Source: an uncultured Verrucomicrobiota bacterium
GTDB lineage: Bacteria; Verrucomicrobiota; Verrucomicrobiia; Opitutales; Opitutaceae
Direction: 5' to 3'
DNA length: 49,403 nt
NCBI GenBank assembly: GCA_903876795.1
Contig: CAIRBK010000095.1
Coordinates: 1 to 49,403 of the forward strand
Positions 17,486-26,392 of the stretch are shown piece after piece. A program made the translations under genes and the position numbers. How positions within the stretch are numbered: the first letter of the stretch is position 1; each line of letters starts with the position of its first letter. A model generated the notes under the pieces. The model saw nothing but the letters and a program-made list of their open reading frames with translations. It made no database searches and was not told the origin of the DNA.

Positions 17486-18933
17486 GCGGAAGGGACGCCG
17501 GGCATCTTCGGGGAATCGACGGCGCGAAAGAAAACGGTGCGCTCGAGGAGTTCGCCCACAACGAGAATCGCCGCGGAGACCGGCGTGGGCAGCAGCGGGA
17601 GGGCGGCGAATGCCGCCACGGCGGCGAGAAGGCGGGCGGAAACGACGAAGCGCAGAGGGCCGCGCTGCAGGCGCGCGGGGGAAGAGGCGCCGCGCAGTGT
17701 GGAAAGTTCGAGCGTCAGCTTGGCGGCGAGCGCGACGGCGGCGGCCAAGGCGGAGAGCGGCGCAAGCGCGGCGATCAACACGGTGCCCGCCATGCGGCCA
17801 AGCGACTGGGACGGACGCCAGAAGAGGCGGCGCGTGTCGATGTAGATCATGGCGGAACAGAACACGCCCAGAGCGGCGACGGAGCTGGCGGCCACGGTGA
17901 TGAGCGGGGTTTGGCGGTCGAGAAAGTCGAGCCAGGGGCCGGCCGCAGCCAGTGCGACCAACGGGAAGGCGGCGCCGAGCACGACGGCTTCGCGCGACAG
18001 CCAGGATCTGCGCAGACCGAGGAAGACACGCCAGGCCCGCAGCGGTTGACCGAGGTGAGCGACGGAGGAGATGAGGCCGAAGGTGAAGAAGGCGGCGGCA
18101 GCGATACGCAGCCACTCGCCGGCGCTCGCGGCACCGAGGGAGGCGATCAACAGGCCGAGACCGATCTGGGTAAAAACGAGGAGGAAAACGAGGGCGTAGT
18201 GGGCAGGTTGCGGACGCAGGGTATCGGCGTCGGCGGCGCGGAGGTTGGCCGGCAGCGGATTCCTGGAGACATAACGGGTGGTGGGGCGGGTGTAGGCCGG
18301 GTCGGGTGCGCACGGGAGCCAATCGCCGGCGCTCGCGGTTGCCGAGGGAACCTTGATGATGGAGATGGCCTCGGTGGGGCAGGCCTGGACGCAGGCGGGG
18401 GCCTCGCCGGCGGAGAGGCGGCCGTGGCACAGGTCGCATTTGCGGACGATGCCCAGGCGGTCGTTGTATTTGGGCACGTCATACGGGCACTTGAGCACGC
18501 AGTAGCTGCAACCGATGCACTGGTCGTCGAGGTGGACGACGATGCCGGTGACGGGGTCCTTCTCGTAGGCCAGCACAGGACAGCCGTTGAGGCAGGCGGG
18601 GTCCTCGCAGTGATGGCAGGCGGTGGTGACCGTCTGTTGGAACGGCAGGGCTTCGCTTCCGCCGAGCACGAGGCCGACGTCTCGCCAGGTTTCCCCCTGG
18701 TCCAGGCCGTTGAGAGAATGGCAGCCGGCGACGCAGGCCTTGCAGCCGGTGCAGGAATCGAGGTCCACCTGGAACGCGTAGTGTTCGCCGGGGCCGGGTG
18801 CGGAAAGGGGGATGAGCTGGGAGCGCGGGGCGGCGCCCATGTCGTGGGCGGCGGCGAAACGCGCGACGGGGGTGTCGAGCCGGCGTTGCGACTCGATGAA
18901 TTCGTCGATGAGAGTGCGGACGGGGGCGCTCAT
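17482..18933 (-). CDS. fused four-cluster ferredoxin subunit and DmsC-type membrane anchor
   Basis: A 483-aa protein joining two subunits that are separate in DMSO-reductase-type enzymes. Residues about 50-195 form a DmsB/NrfC-like iron-sulfur domain: [11 protein letters not shown] (61-71), [24 protein letters not shown] and CDLC...CVQAC, enough for four [4Fe-4S] clusters. Residues about 235-480 are a DmsC-like domain with about eight hydrophobic helices. It overlaps nasA by 4 bp and the diflavin gene by one base (TGATG), so it probably forms the electron relay for NasA, possibly taking electrons from quinol through DmsC or from the diflavin protein. Two linker segments ([21 protein letters not shown]) are encoded by a short repeated sequence. 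Confidence 0.9.
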   Translation of the reverse strand: MSAPVRTLIDEFIESQRRLDTPVARFAAAHDMGAAPRSQLIPLSAPGPGEHYAFQVDLDSCTGCKACVAGCHSLNGLDQGETWRDVGLVLGGSEALPFQQTVTTACHHCEDPACLNGCPVLAYEKDPVTGIVVHLDDQCIGCSYCVLKCPYDVPKYNDRLGIVRKCDLCHGRLSAGEAPACVQACPTEAISIIKVPSATASAGDWLPCAPDPAYTRPTTRYVSRNPLPANLRAADADTLRPQPAHYALVFLLVFTQIGLGLLIASLGAASAGEWLRIAAAAFFTFGLISSVAHLGQPLRAWRVFLGLRRSWLSREAVVLGAAFPLVALAAAGPWLDFLDRQTPLITVAASSVAALGVFCSAMIYIDTRRLFWRPSQSLGRMAGTVLIAALAPLSALAAAVALAAKLTLELSTLRGASSPARLQRGPLRFVVSARLLAAVAAFAALPLLPTPVSAAILVVGELLERTVFFRAVDSPKMPGVPSA

Positions 18934-20621
18934 CAATACACGTCGCGCTGGTAACGTCTGGAGGTTTTGAGGGATTGGACGTAGGCGGCGGCGGCCTCAG
19001 GGGATTTACCGCCGGCGGTGACGAACACCTGGTGGAGCGCCGCGTCCACGTCCCTGGCCATGCGACCGGCGTCGCCGCACACATAAAAGTGCGCGCCGGC
19101 CTCCAGCCAGGCGTAGAGCTCGGCGGCCTTTTCCAACATGCGGTTCTGGACGTAGACTTTCTCCTGCTGGTCGCGGGAGAAGGCGACGTCGAGCCGGGTG
19201 AGCACGCCGGAGGCGCGCAGGGCCTCAAGCTCCTCGCGGTAGAGGAAGTCGGTGGCGGCTTTCTGGTCGCCGAAAAAGAGCCAGTTTTTTCCGGTTGCGC
19301 GGGTGGCGGCGCGTTCTTCGAGGAAGGCGCGAAACGGGGCGATGCCGGTGCCGGGGCCGACCATAATCATGGCGACGGAAGGATCGGCGGGCGGGCGGAA
19401 GGCGGGGTTGGCGTGCACGAACACCCCGGCGGTGCCGTGCGCGAGGGCGCGCTCGGCGAGGAAGGTGGAGCACACGCCTTTTCGGGGGATGCCGTTGACC
19501 TCATAGCGCACGGCACCGACGGTGAGGTGCACCCGGCCGGGGTGGGCCTTGGGTGATGAAGAAATCGAGTAGAGGCGGGGTTGGATTTTTTTGAGCGCGC
19601 CGACGAAGAGGGCGGGGGCGGGCTTGGCGGGGGCGGCGAGCAAGGCGTCGAGGACGTGGTGGGGGACCGGTTCGCTCACCCCCAAGAGCGTGAGGAGCGC
19701 GGGGGAGGGTTTGCCGAGGTCGAAGTGCTGGGTGAGGGCCGTGCGCAGCGGCAGTTCTCCGGCGGGCGAGGGGACGGCTTCCTCGCCGTCGCAGCCGAGG
19801 GCCCGGATGACGGCGGAGACGTGGTCGTGACAGTTGTGCGGATACACGCCGAGGGCGTCGCCGGCTTCGTAGGCGAGGCCGGAGCCGGCGAGATCAAACT
19901 CGACGTGGTTGACCTCCTTGGCGGAGCCGGGAGCGTTGAGGTTGCGGACGATGCGGACCGGGGCGGGAAACGGGTTTTTCTTGGAAAAGCCGGCTGCGGT
20001 TTCAGAAGCACCTTCGCTCATGCTCGGAGTTGCGGGTGCGGAGCCGAAGGCGGAAAGCGCGGAGTCGAGCCAGGCAGTGAACGGCCCCTCGTAATCGACG
20101 TCGCAATCGGTGCGCGGGGCGACGCGGCTGGCGCCGAGTTTTTCCAGGTGGGCGTCGAAATCTTTTCCGGCCTGGCAGAAGAGCGTGTAGTTGGTGTCGC
20201 CGAGGGCGCAGACGCTGTAGCGGACGGAGGCGAGTTGAGCGGCTGGCGAGGCGGAGGCGAGGGCGGAATGGAGGGCTTTGGCGCTGTCGGGCGGTTCGCC
20301 GTCACCGTAGGTGCTGGTGATGACGAGGAGGTTGGCGTGGGCGGGCAGTTGCTCGATGGAGACGCCGGCCATGTCGAGCACGGAGGCGGCGAAACCGCGC
20401 TTGCCGGCCTCCTTGGCGGCCTGTTTGGCGAGACTCTCGGCGGTGCCCGTCTGCGTGGCGTAGAGCACGGTGAGCGGCGTAAGCGCCTGCGACCCGGCGG
20501 CGCCGACGGGGGAGCCGGATACGGCGGCGCGGCTGAAGACGCCGGCGAGGAAGCCATTGAGCCAGGCGCGCTGCTCGGCCGTGAAAGGAGCGTTTTCGGG
20601 GATCAGCGGGACGGTGCTCAT
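18933..20621 (-). CDS. diflavin reductase resembling sulfite reductase flavoprotein (CysJ-like)
   Basis: A 562-aa NADPH-dependent FMN/FAD protein. Residues about 48-195 are a flavodoxin domain (LYATQTGTAESLA, STYGDGEPPDSA, ALGDTNYTLFCQAG). Then come the FAD domain (RLYSISSSPKAHPG, GVCSTFLA) and the NADP domain (VGPGTGIAPFRAFLEER, FFGDQ, YVQNRM, YVCGDAGRMARDV), ending in RRYQRDVY with a C-terminal Tyr. It overlaps nirA by 4 bp and the DmsBC fusion by one base. In this context it more likely feeds electrons to nitrate and/or nitrite reductase than to sulfite reductase; the sequence alone does not exclude the latter. Confidence 0.88.
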   Translation of the reverse strand: MSTVPLIPENAPFTAEQRAWLNGFLAGVFSRAAVSGSPVGAAGSQALTPLTVLYATQTGTAESLAKQAAKEAGKRGFAASVLDMAGVSIEQLPAHANLLVITSTYGDGEPPDSAKALHSALASASPAAQLASVRYSVCALGDTNYTLFCQAGKDFDAHLEKLGASRVAPRTDCDVDYEGPFTAWLDSALSAFGSAPATPSMSEGASETAAGFSKKNPFPAPVRIVRNLNAPGSAKEVNHVEFDLAGSGLAYEAGDALGVYPHNCHDHVSAVIRALGCDGEEAVPSPAGELPLRTALTQHFDLGKPSPALLTLLGVSEPVPHHVLDALLAAPAKPAPALFVGALKKIQPRLYSISSSPKAHPGRVHLTVGAVRYEVNGIPRKGVCSTFLAERALAHGTAGVFVHANPAFRPPADPSVAMIMVGPGTGIAPFRAFLEERAATRATGKNWLFFGDQKAATDFLYREELEALRASGVLTRLDVAFSRDQQEKVYVQNRMLEKAAELYAWLEAGAHFYVCGDAGRMARDVDAALHQVFVTAGGKSPEAAAAYVQSLKTSRRYQRDVY

Positions 20622-22417
20622 GCGGAGAGGAATTCCTGGAGTTCCTTGACGGAGTGACGGCGGGACCACTGGGCGAAGGTTTCGCCGGAGGCTTTCCGCG
20701 TCTGGTAGGTGCGGAGGATTTTTTCGGCGAGGGTGTTGACCTCGCCGGCGGGGACGCCGCGGAAGACCTCGCGGGCGATGCCCTGTTCCAGGTCCAGGCC
20801 GCCGCCGAGCACGACATGGTAGCCGTCGGTGCCGTCGGGTTGCCTGGATCCGATAAGGCCGATGTCGCCGCAGTAGTGCTGGGCGCAAGAGTGGGCGCAG
20901 CCGGTGAAGTGGATGTTGACGGGTTGCTCGATGAGCAGGTCGGAGCCGTCGAGGTGTTTGACGAGGGCGGCGGCGGAGCCCTTGGTGTCGGCGGCGGCGT
21001 ATTTGCAGCCGCGGCTGCCGGTGCAGGCGACGATGCCGCCGGTGGTGCTGGAAGCCTCGGTGGTGAAGCCGAGATGCCGTATTTGGCGGCAGACGGAGGC
21101 GACCAGACCGTCGGGGATGTGCGGGATGATGACGTTTTGCCAGACGGTCAGGCGCAGTTCGCCCTTGCCGAAATTGGCGGCAACGGCGGCGAGACCGTGC
21201 ATCTGCCTGGCGGACATGCGGCCGACGGGGATGCCGACGCCGATCGAGGTGAAGCCGCGCTGGGCCTGTTTGTAAGGGCCGATCCAGCCGTGTTTGATCA
21301 GCGGCTTGCGGGGCTCGCAGGCGGCGGCGGGCACGCGAACGAGCGGGAAGGAGAGCTTTTTCCGGGTTTCTTCGAGGAAGCGTTCGAAACCCCACTTATC
21401 GAGGAGGTATTTGAGGCGGGCTTTTTTGCGGTTGGTGCGGTCGCCGTGTTCGACGAAGACGCGGACCATCGCTGCGGAGACGGCGGCGGCTTCGGACGGT
21501 TTGATGAGCAGGCCCGTGTCACGGGCGAAGTCCTGGTGGCCGGTGATGCCGCCGAGGAGGACGCGGAAAAAAACGCCCGGGGCGGGCGGATTTGAGATTT
21601 CAGATTGGAGATTTGAAATCGCGTCTCCGCAGACGACGCGGGTGGCGATGAAGGCGATGTCGTTGGTGTCGGCGGCGACGGTGAGGCTGCCGCCGTTGTC
21701 GAAGGAGATGTTGAACTTGCGAGGCAGGCCGTAGCAGTCGCGGTGATTGAGAATGTAGTGGTGAACGGCTTTGGCGTAGGGGCGAACGTCGAGCACCTCG
21801 TCGGGATCGAAGCCGCTGTTGGGGGAGGCGGTGACGTTGCGGATGTTGTCGGCACCGGCGCCGCGCGAGGTAAGGCCAAGCTCCTGGACCCGCGTGAGCA
21901 CGGAAACGAGGTCGCGCGGGCGTAGTTCGCGGAGCTGGAGGTTGCCGCGCGTGGTGAGATCGACGTGGCCGTTGCCGAGTTGGGACGACAGGTCGGCGAG
22001 TGCGTGAAACTGGTGCGCGGTTATCTCGCAGGCGGGCACGCGCAGACGGATCATGAAGCTGTCCTGGGCCGGGGCGACGTGGAAAAGCCCGTGGGTTTTG
22101 AACCGATACATGTTCTCCGCATCGGGAAACTTGTCGGCTTCGACGTGGGCGAGCAGACGCTCCCAGGCGTCGAGGGGATTTTCCGCGTGTTTCCAACGCT
22201 CCTCTTTGCAGAGATCGGCCAAGGGGGTGCCGTGGACGGACGGCTCGCTGGCGCTCGCCGTTACCCCAGACGGGCCGGAGGCTCCGGCGGTGGTGAGCGG
22301 GAAACGGCCGGAGGCGGCCACGCCGGCCATAAAGCCCTGCAGGTATTCTTTCTGCTCGGTCGAGAAGGGGGCGGGGGAGGGATCGGAGGCGGCGTTCACG
22401 GGGTTCGAAAAGAGCAC
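20618..22417 (-). CDS. nirA: assimilatory nitrite reductase, siroheme/[4Fe-4S] (NirA type)
   Basis: Six-electron reduction of nitrite to ammonium. The 599-aa protein has duplicated nitrite/sulfite reductase half-domains and the siroheme-cluster cysteines CTGSRGC (CX5C) and TGCAHSC (CX3C) near residues 464-509, plus LTTRGNLQLREL for siroheme. The related sulfite reductase cannot be fully excluded, but linkage to nasA, transporter and cyanase favours nitrite. Start: GTG 22417 or GTG 22399; no suitable ATG exists. Two odd insertions are seen: residues 266-282 (AISNLQSEISNPPAPG) encoded by an AT-rich 32-bp segment, and residues about 43-62 (TAGASGPSGVTASASEPSVH). Overlaps the diflavin gene by 4 bp. 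Confidence 0.88.
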   Translation of the reverse strand: MLFSNPVNAASDPSPAPFSTEQKEYLQGFMAGVAASGRFPLTTAGASGPSGVTASASEPSVHGTPLADLCKEERWKHAENPLDAWERLLAHVEADKFPDAENMYRFKTHGLFHVAPAQDSFMIRLRVPACEITAHQFHALADLSSQLGNGHVDLTTRGNLQLRELRPRDLVSVLTRVQELGLTSRGAGADNIRNVTASPNSGFDPDEVLDVRPYAKAVHHYILNHRDCYGLPRKFNISFDNGGSLTVAADTNDIAFIATRVVCGDAISNLQSEISNPPAPGVFFRVLLGGITGHQDFARDTGLLIKPSEAAAVSAAMVRVFVEHGDRTNRKKARLKYLLDKWGFERFLEETRKKLSFPLVRVPAAACEPRKPLIKHGWIGPYKQAQRGFTSIGVGIPVGRMSARQMHGLAAVAANFGKGELRLTVWQNVIIPHIPDGLVASVCRQIRHLGFTTEASSTTGGIVACTGSRGCKYAAADTKGSAAALVKHLDGSDLLIEQPVNIHFTGCAHSCAQHYCGDIGLIGSRQPDGTDGYHVVLGGGLDLEQGIAREVFRGVPAGEVNTLAEKILRTYQTRKASGETFAQWSRRHSVKELQEFLSA

Positions 22418-22531
22418 TCAAGGTGCCAGCGGAGGCGGTCCAATAGATTAGGCGGGTGAATCTATTTTCGTTAAATAATGAAGGACGCTCATCATTTGAC
22501 GAACGCCCTTCGTTGAGGGGCCTGAGGCGGG

Positions 22532-22975
22532 TTACCAGGTTTTGTAGCCGAGGAACTTGCCGCACATCTCGATTTTGACGCGGTCGCCCTTGGGGTCGGC
22601 GACGCGGTCAACGGACATGGTGAAGTCGATGGCGCTCATGATGCCGGGGCCGAATTTTTCCTCGATGAGGGCCTTCAGCGTGGGGCCGTAGACGTAGATG
22701 ATTTCCTGGAAGCGGTATTGGAGGGGTTCCTTGGAGATGGTGGAGGCGGCCTCGCCCTTGTTGCAGAATTCCACAAGGGCGTCGGCGATGTCCGGGCCGA
22801 GGTCGAGGGCGGTGGCGACGCGGGCGGCGGCGGCGGCCGGGAGGGCGTTTTCACCGAGGCAGGCGGAGGTGGTGTAGACCTCGGAGAGGCCGGCGGCGTT
22901 GGCGAGGGCGGCCCAGGTGAGGTGTTTGGCTTTTTTGGCCGCGAGGATGGCGGCGGTCATGGAGGCTTTGGTCAT
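22532..22975 (-). CDS. cynS: cyanate hydratase (cyanase)
   Basis: Decomposes cyanate with bicarbonate to ammonia and carbon dioxide. The 147-aa protein has an N-terminal helix-turn-helix-like domain and the C-terminal cyanase domain PLQYRFQEIIYVYGPTLKAL. The catalytic triad is present as Arg88, Glu91 and Ser114, offset by eight from Arg96/Glu99/Ser122 of E. coli. It ends GKFLGYKTW. A strong terminator for the upstream porin lies just before it, so cynS may use its own promoter. Its place between transporter and nitrite reductase suggests the ABC system may also carry cyanate. The 114 bp to nirA holds an AT-rich stretch and no gene. Confidence 0.96.
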   Translation of the reverse strand: MTKASMTAAILAAKKAKHLTWAALANAAGLSEVYTTSACLGENALPAAAAARVATALDLGPDIADALVEFCNKGEAASTISKEPLQYRFQEIIYVYGPTLKALIEEKFGPGIMSAIDFTMSVDRVADPKGDRVKIEMCGKFLGYKTW

Positions 22976-23003
22976 GGTGGTAGGGTGTGGGTTAGGGAAA
23001 GAA

Positions 23004-23044
23004 TCAAAAAAAGCGGCGTGGCGTCCGTGGGGATGCCGCGCCGC
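23004..23044 (-). terminator. intrinsic terminator after the porin gene
   Basis: On the minus strand a long GC stem (GCGGCGCGGCATCC paired with GGACGCCACGCCGC, with two mismatches) around a CCAC loop is followed by seven T. It stands 27 bp past the porin stop. Confidence 0.85.
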
Positions 23045-23071
23045 TGGTTTCAGGCGAAGGATCCCGGGGGA

Positions 23072-24607
23072 TCAGAGGTTGAGGGTGAGTTGGAGGTAGA
23101 CGTAGGAGGCGTCCTTGGAGCCGCCGTTGTCGGCGAGGGATTCCTTGATGTAGTCGCCGCGGAAGTAGTGGGAGACGCCCAGTTCGACGTGGGTGTGGAT
23201 GGCGGGATACCAGCCGATCACCAGGTCGAGTTCCTGGCCGAGATTGGTGCTGGAGCCCACGGCGGCGGTGCCGGGGACGCCGTAGCCGCCGCCGTTGCGG
23301 GCGACGCCGGCGACGTTGTACCAATAATCCTGGGCGGTATCGAGGAACTGCTGGTGGGCTTCCAGGGCGATGGTGACCGTGGAGACGGGCTTGAAGGTGT
23401 AGGCCAGTCGGAGGTCGTGAAGGTTTTGCAGGCTGTTCAGGTCCATGTAACCATAGTGGAGGTGGGTGGTGGCGAACAGGTTTTGGAAGGTGCCGCTGGT
23501 GCCATCGAGGCGGTCTTTGTCACCGGAGGCATAGCTGTAGATGAACGCCAGGCGGGGCTGCATGGTGCTCTCGGTCCAGGTGTAGCCGAGGCCGAGGATG
23601 GCGGCGTAGGCCTCTTGCTCGCGCTCGCGGGCGGCGGCGATCGCGGCGGGGGTGCCGGCCGGACCGACGTAGGCGCCGGCGGCGGTCTGGTTGTTGATGG
23701 TGCCGAACTGGTGCATGACCTCGGCGCTGTAATCCCAGGGGCCGTAGGCGCCGGGCTTGGACTTTACGCGCAGGCCGGCGCTGTAGAGATCCTGGATGTT
23801 CGGGTTGCGGAAAGGGGCGGCCACGCCGCCGTAGTTCTCCTTGACCGTGTCTTCGTTGACGTTGCGGTTGTAGATGAACGCTTCGACCGTCTCGTTTTTG
23901 GCGACGGTGGGGAAGTTGAAGTAGGCGCCCGAGAACAAATCGGTGCCGTAGCGGGAGTCGTTGAAGTTGTGGTTGTCGTTGGAGACCAGGCCGCCGGTGA
24001 AGGCGTCGACGCCGAGCCATTTGTTTTGGTAGCGGACCTTGGCGGCGTCGAACGTGCGGGCGTTGTTGTTCCAGCGGAAGTGACCGAGCTGGCGCTGGTC
24101 GCCGTAGACGAGCTCCTGGCGGCCGAGCTTGAGGGAAACGGGGAACTCCTTGTGGTTGCCGACGAAGACGAAGGCCTGGTGGAGGTTCAGGTCGGAGTCG
24201 TGCTCGGTGAGGCCCTTGCCGGGGGCGGCGCGGTTGACGTCGCGCTCGTCGTCCAGGGATGAACTGGTGCGGCCTTCGGCGAAGACCTGATACCACTTGT
24301 CGGTGAAGCCGACGCGGGGCATGGCACGGGTGAGGAAGTAGCTGTTGTTGTTGTCCTGACCATTGGCGGTCGCCAAGTCCCAGTTTGAGCCGGCCGAGGT
24401 GAAGCCGCCGCCTTCCTTGTCCTCAAAGCGGCCGCGGACGTTCACGCCGATGTCCCACTGGTTCATGTAGGGATCGGAGGCGCGGAGTTTGTCGTTGATG
24501 TAGCCCGGATAGGGACGCGGGGGAGCCGGCGAGTATTGGGCCAGGCTGCTGGCCGCGGTGGCAGTCAAGCCGAGGCAGATGAGACTCAGGTTAAGCGAGC
24601 GTTTCAT
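23072..24607 (-). CDS. outer-membrane porin, alginate-export family type
   Basis: A 511-aa protein with an N-terminal signal peptide (MKRSLNLSLICLGLTATAASSLAQ, likely cut after the Ala-Gln region near 24) followed by alternating aromatic/polar beta-strand patterns to a C-terminal strand YVYLQLTLNL, typical of an outer-membrane barrel. Segments such as VSLKLGRQELVYGDQR and FDAAKVRYQN resemble the alginate-export (AlgE-like) family, often found in nitrate clusters of Planctomycetes and Verrucomicrobia; that last point is from memory. Between nrtD (39 bp upstream) and cynS, it is a good candidate for the outer-membrane channel for nitrate or cyanate rather than alginate. Confidence 0.8.
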   Translation of the reverse strand: MKRSLNLSLICLGLTATAASSLAQYSPAPPRPYPGYINDKLRASDPYMNQWDIGVNVRGRFEDKEGGGFTSAGSNWDLATANGQDNNNSYFLTRAMPRVGFTDKWYQVFAEGRTSSSLDDERDVNRAAPGKGLTEHDSDLNLHQAFVFVGNHKEFPVSLKLGRQELVYGDQRQLGHFRWNNNARTFDAAKVRYQNKWLGVDAFTGGLVSNDNHNFNDSRYGTDLFSGAYFNFPTVAKNETVEAFIYNRNVNEDTVKENYGGVAAPFRNPNIQDLYSAGLRVKSKPGAYGPWDYSAEVMHQFGTINNQTAAGAYVGPAGTPAAIAAAREREQEAYAAILGLGYTWTESTMQPRLAFIYSYASGDKDRLDGTSGTFQNLFATTHLHYGYMDLNSLQNLHDLRLAYTFKPVSTVTIALEAHQQFLDTAQDYWYNVAGVARNGGGYGVPGTAAVGSSTNLGQELDLVIGWYPAIHTHVELGVSHYFRGDYIKESLADNGGSKDASYVYLQLTLNL

Positions 24608-24646
24608 GGTGTGGTGTTGGTGTGTGGACGAAGGGAAAGTGGCGAC

Positions 24647-25465
24647 TCAGGCATGGGCCAGGGCGGGCTGGCCGTTTTTGCCGGGGCGGTGGTGGGAGCG
24701 CTCGTTGAGGAAGTGGATGAGGTATTCGCGCAGGCGGTAATACTCGGGGTCCTCAAGGAGCTGCCTGCGTGTGCGCGGGCGGGGAAACTTGACCTCAAGG
24801 ATGTCGCCCACGGTGGCCTCGGGGCCGTCGGTCATCATGACGACGCGGTCGGAGAGGTAGAGCGCCTCGTCCACGTCGTGGGTGACCATGAGGGCGGTCT
24901 TCTGGTCGCGTTGCCAGAGGTTGAGGAGCACGTCCTGGAGCTCGAACTTGGTGAGCGAGTCCAACATGCCGAACGGCTCGTCGAGGAGGAGCATCTTGGG
25001 GGAAAGGGCGAAGGCGCGGGCGATGCCGCAGCGCTGGCGCATGCCCTGGGAGAGTTCGCCGGGGCGTTTGTGCATGGAGTCGGCCAGGCCGACGAGGGAG
25101 AGGTAGTATTCGGCGATCTGGGTGCGTTCGAGTTTGGAGGCGGTGTAGTAAACCTGGTCGATGCCGAGCATGACGTTCTCAAACGCGGTGAACCACGGCA
25201 GCAGGCAGGGTGCTTGGAAAACCACGCCGCGGTCGGGGCCGGCGTTGGTGACCTCCTTGCCGGCGAGTACGATGACGCCGCCGGTGACATCGCTGAGGCC
25301 GGCAATCATGGAGAGCACGGTGGATTTGCCGCAGCCGGAGTGGCCGATGACGGTGATGAACTCGCCCTTTTTCAGGCCGAGGTCAAAGTCGCGGACGACG
25401 GTAAGCGGCCCCTTCGGGGTGGGGAAGGTTTTAACCAGCTGGGTGATTTCCAAAAACTTGCTCAT
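24647..25465 (-). CDS. nrtD: nitrate/cyanate ABC transporter ATP-binding protein (NrtD type)
   Basis: A 272-aa ATPase of the nitrate/sulfonate/taurine ABC family. Walker [10 protein letters not shown] (41-49), signature LSQGMRQR (138-145 region), Walker B MLLLDEP (158-164) and the switch His in MVTHDVDEA (His197) are all intact. The C-terminal tail is the NrtD-type region with [21 protein letters not shown]. It pairs with the second ATPase at 25496, 30 bp upstream, to form the motor of the permease at 26393. Confidence 0.92.
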   Translation of the reverse strand: MSKFLEITQLVKTFPTPKGPLTVVRDFDLGLKKGEFITVIGHSGCGKSTVLSMIAGLSDVTGGVIVLAGKEVTNAGPDRGVVFQAPCLLPWFTAFENVMLGIDQVYYTASKLERTQIAEYYLSLVGLADSMHKRPGELSQGMRQRCGIARAFALSPKMLLLDEPFGMLDSLTKFELQDVLLNLWQRDQKTALMVTHDVDEALYLSDRVVMMTDGPEATVGDILEVKFPRPRTRRQLLEDPEYYRLREYLIHFLNERSHHRPGKNGQPALAHA

Positions 25466-25495
25466 GTGGTGGGACGGGGGGCCGGTGGCGGTTGC

Positions 25496-26386
25496 TCAGG
25501 CGATGGTGACGTTCTCGCTTTTTTCCTCGGAGAGGCGGCGTGGCGGGCGGTGGACGCGAGGTTTGTCGAGGTCTTCCGGCAGGATGTCGGGAAGGATGAG
25601 CTTGCGGGTGAGGGTCGTCTGGCGGGTGGAGTTAAAGCTGAGGAGTTGGTTGGTGACCTGGGCGCGCAGGCGTTTGAACTCGGGGTCGTGGTTGAGCTCG
25701 GTGCGGTTGCGCGGGCGGGCGAGGTTGACAGGGACGGTTTCACCGAGTGTGGCGCCGGGGCCGATGGTGAGCGGGATGATGCGGTCGGCGAGGAGGAGGG
25801 CCTCGTCCACGGAGTTGGTGATGAGGATGACGGTCTTGCCCTCGGACTGGCAGATGCCGCCGATCTCGTCCTGGAGGGTGGCGCGGGTGAGGGCGTCGAG
25901 GGCGCCGAGCGGCTCGTCGAGCAGCAGGATGCGCGGCTGGATGGCGAGGGTGCGGGCGACGGAGACGCGCTGTCTCATGCCGCCGGAGAGTTGCTTGGGC
26001 AGGCGGTCCTTGGCGTGGGAGAGCTTGACCATCGCGATGTATTTATCGACGTGGGCCTGGCGGGTCGGGGCGTCCCATTGCGGGAAGACCTGCTCCACGG
26101 CGAGGGCGATGTTTTCGTAAACGGTGAGCCAGGGCAGGAGGCTGTAGTTTTGAAAAACGAGACCGCGATCGGGTCCTGGGCCGGTGATGGGCGTGCCATC
26201 CAAGGTAACGGTGCCCGAGTCGGGCTTGAGCAGGCCGGCGATCATGGAAATGAGCGTGGTTTTGCCCTGGCCGGAGTAGCCGACGATGGCGACGAATTCA
26301 CCCTCGCGGATCGACAGGTTGACGTTGGTGAGGACGCTGTGCCCGCCGAAAGACTTGGAGACGTTTTGGAGGTCGAGGAAGGCCAT
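25496..26386 (-). CDS. nitrate/cyanate ABC transporter ATP-binding protein (NrtC-like, no sensor domain)
   Basis: A 296-aa ATPase paralogous to the neighbour. Walker A GYSGQGKTT (36-44), signature LSGGMRQRV (133-141) and Walker B LLLDEP (154-159) are present. The switch position reads LITNSVDEA, with Asn191 where His is expected, so this site may be weak in hydrolysis. Cyanobacterial NrtC carries a large C-terminal substrate-binding domain; here only about 70 extra residues follow the ATPase (ending RLSEEKSENVTIA). It begins 6 bp after the permease gene, so all four transporter genes are likely co-transcribed. Confidence 0.88.
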   Translation of the reverse strand: MAFLDLQNVSKSFGGHSVLTNVNLSIREGEFVAIVGYSGQGKTTLISMIAGLLKPDSGTVTLDGTPITGPGPDRGLVFQNYSLLPWLTVYENIALAVEQVFPQWDAPTRQAHVDKYIAMVKLSHAKDRLPKQLSGGMRQRVSVARTLAIQPRILLLDEPLGALDALTRATLQDEIGGICQSEGKTVILITNSVDEALLLADRIIPLTIGPGATLGETVPVNLARPRNRTELNHDPEFKRLRAQVTNQLLSFNSTRQTTLTRKLILPDILPEDLDKPRVHRPPRRLSEEKSENVTIA

Positions 26387-26392
26387 GACGGT

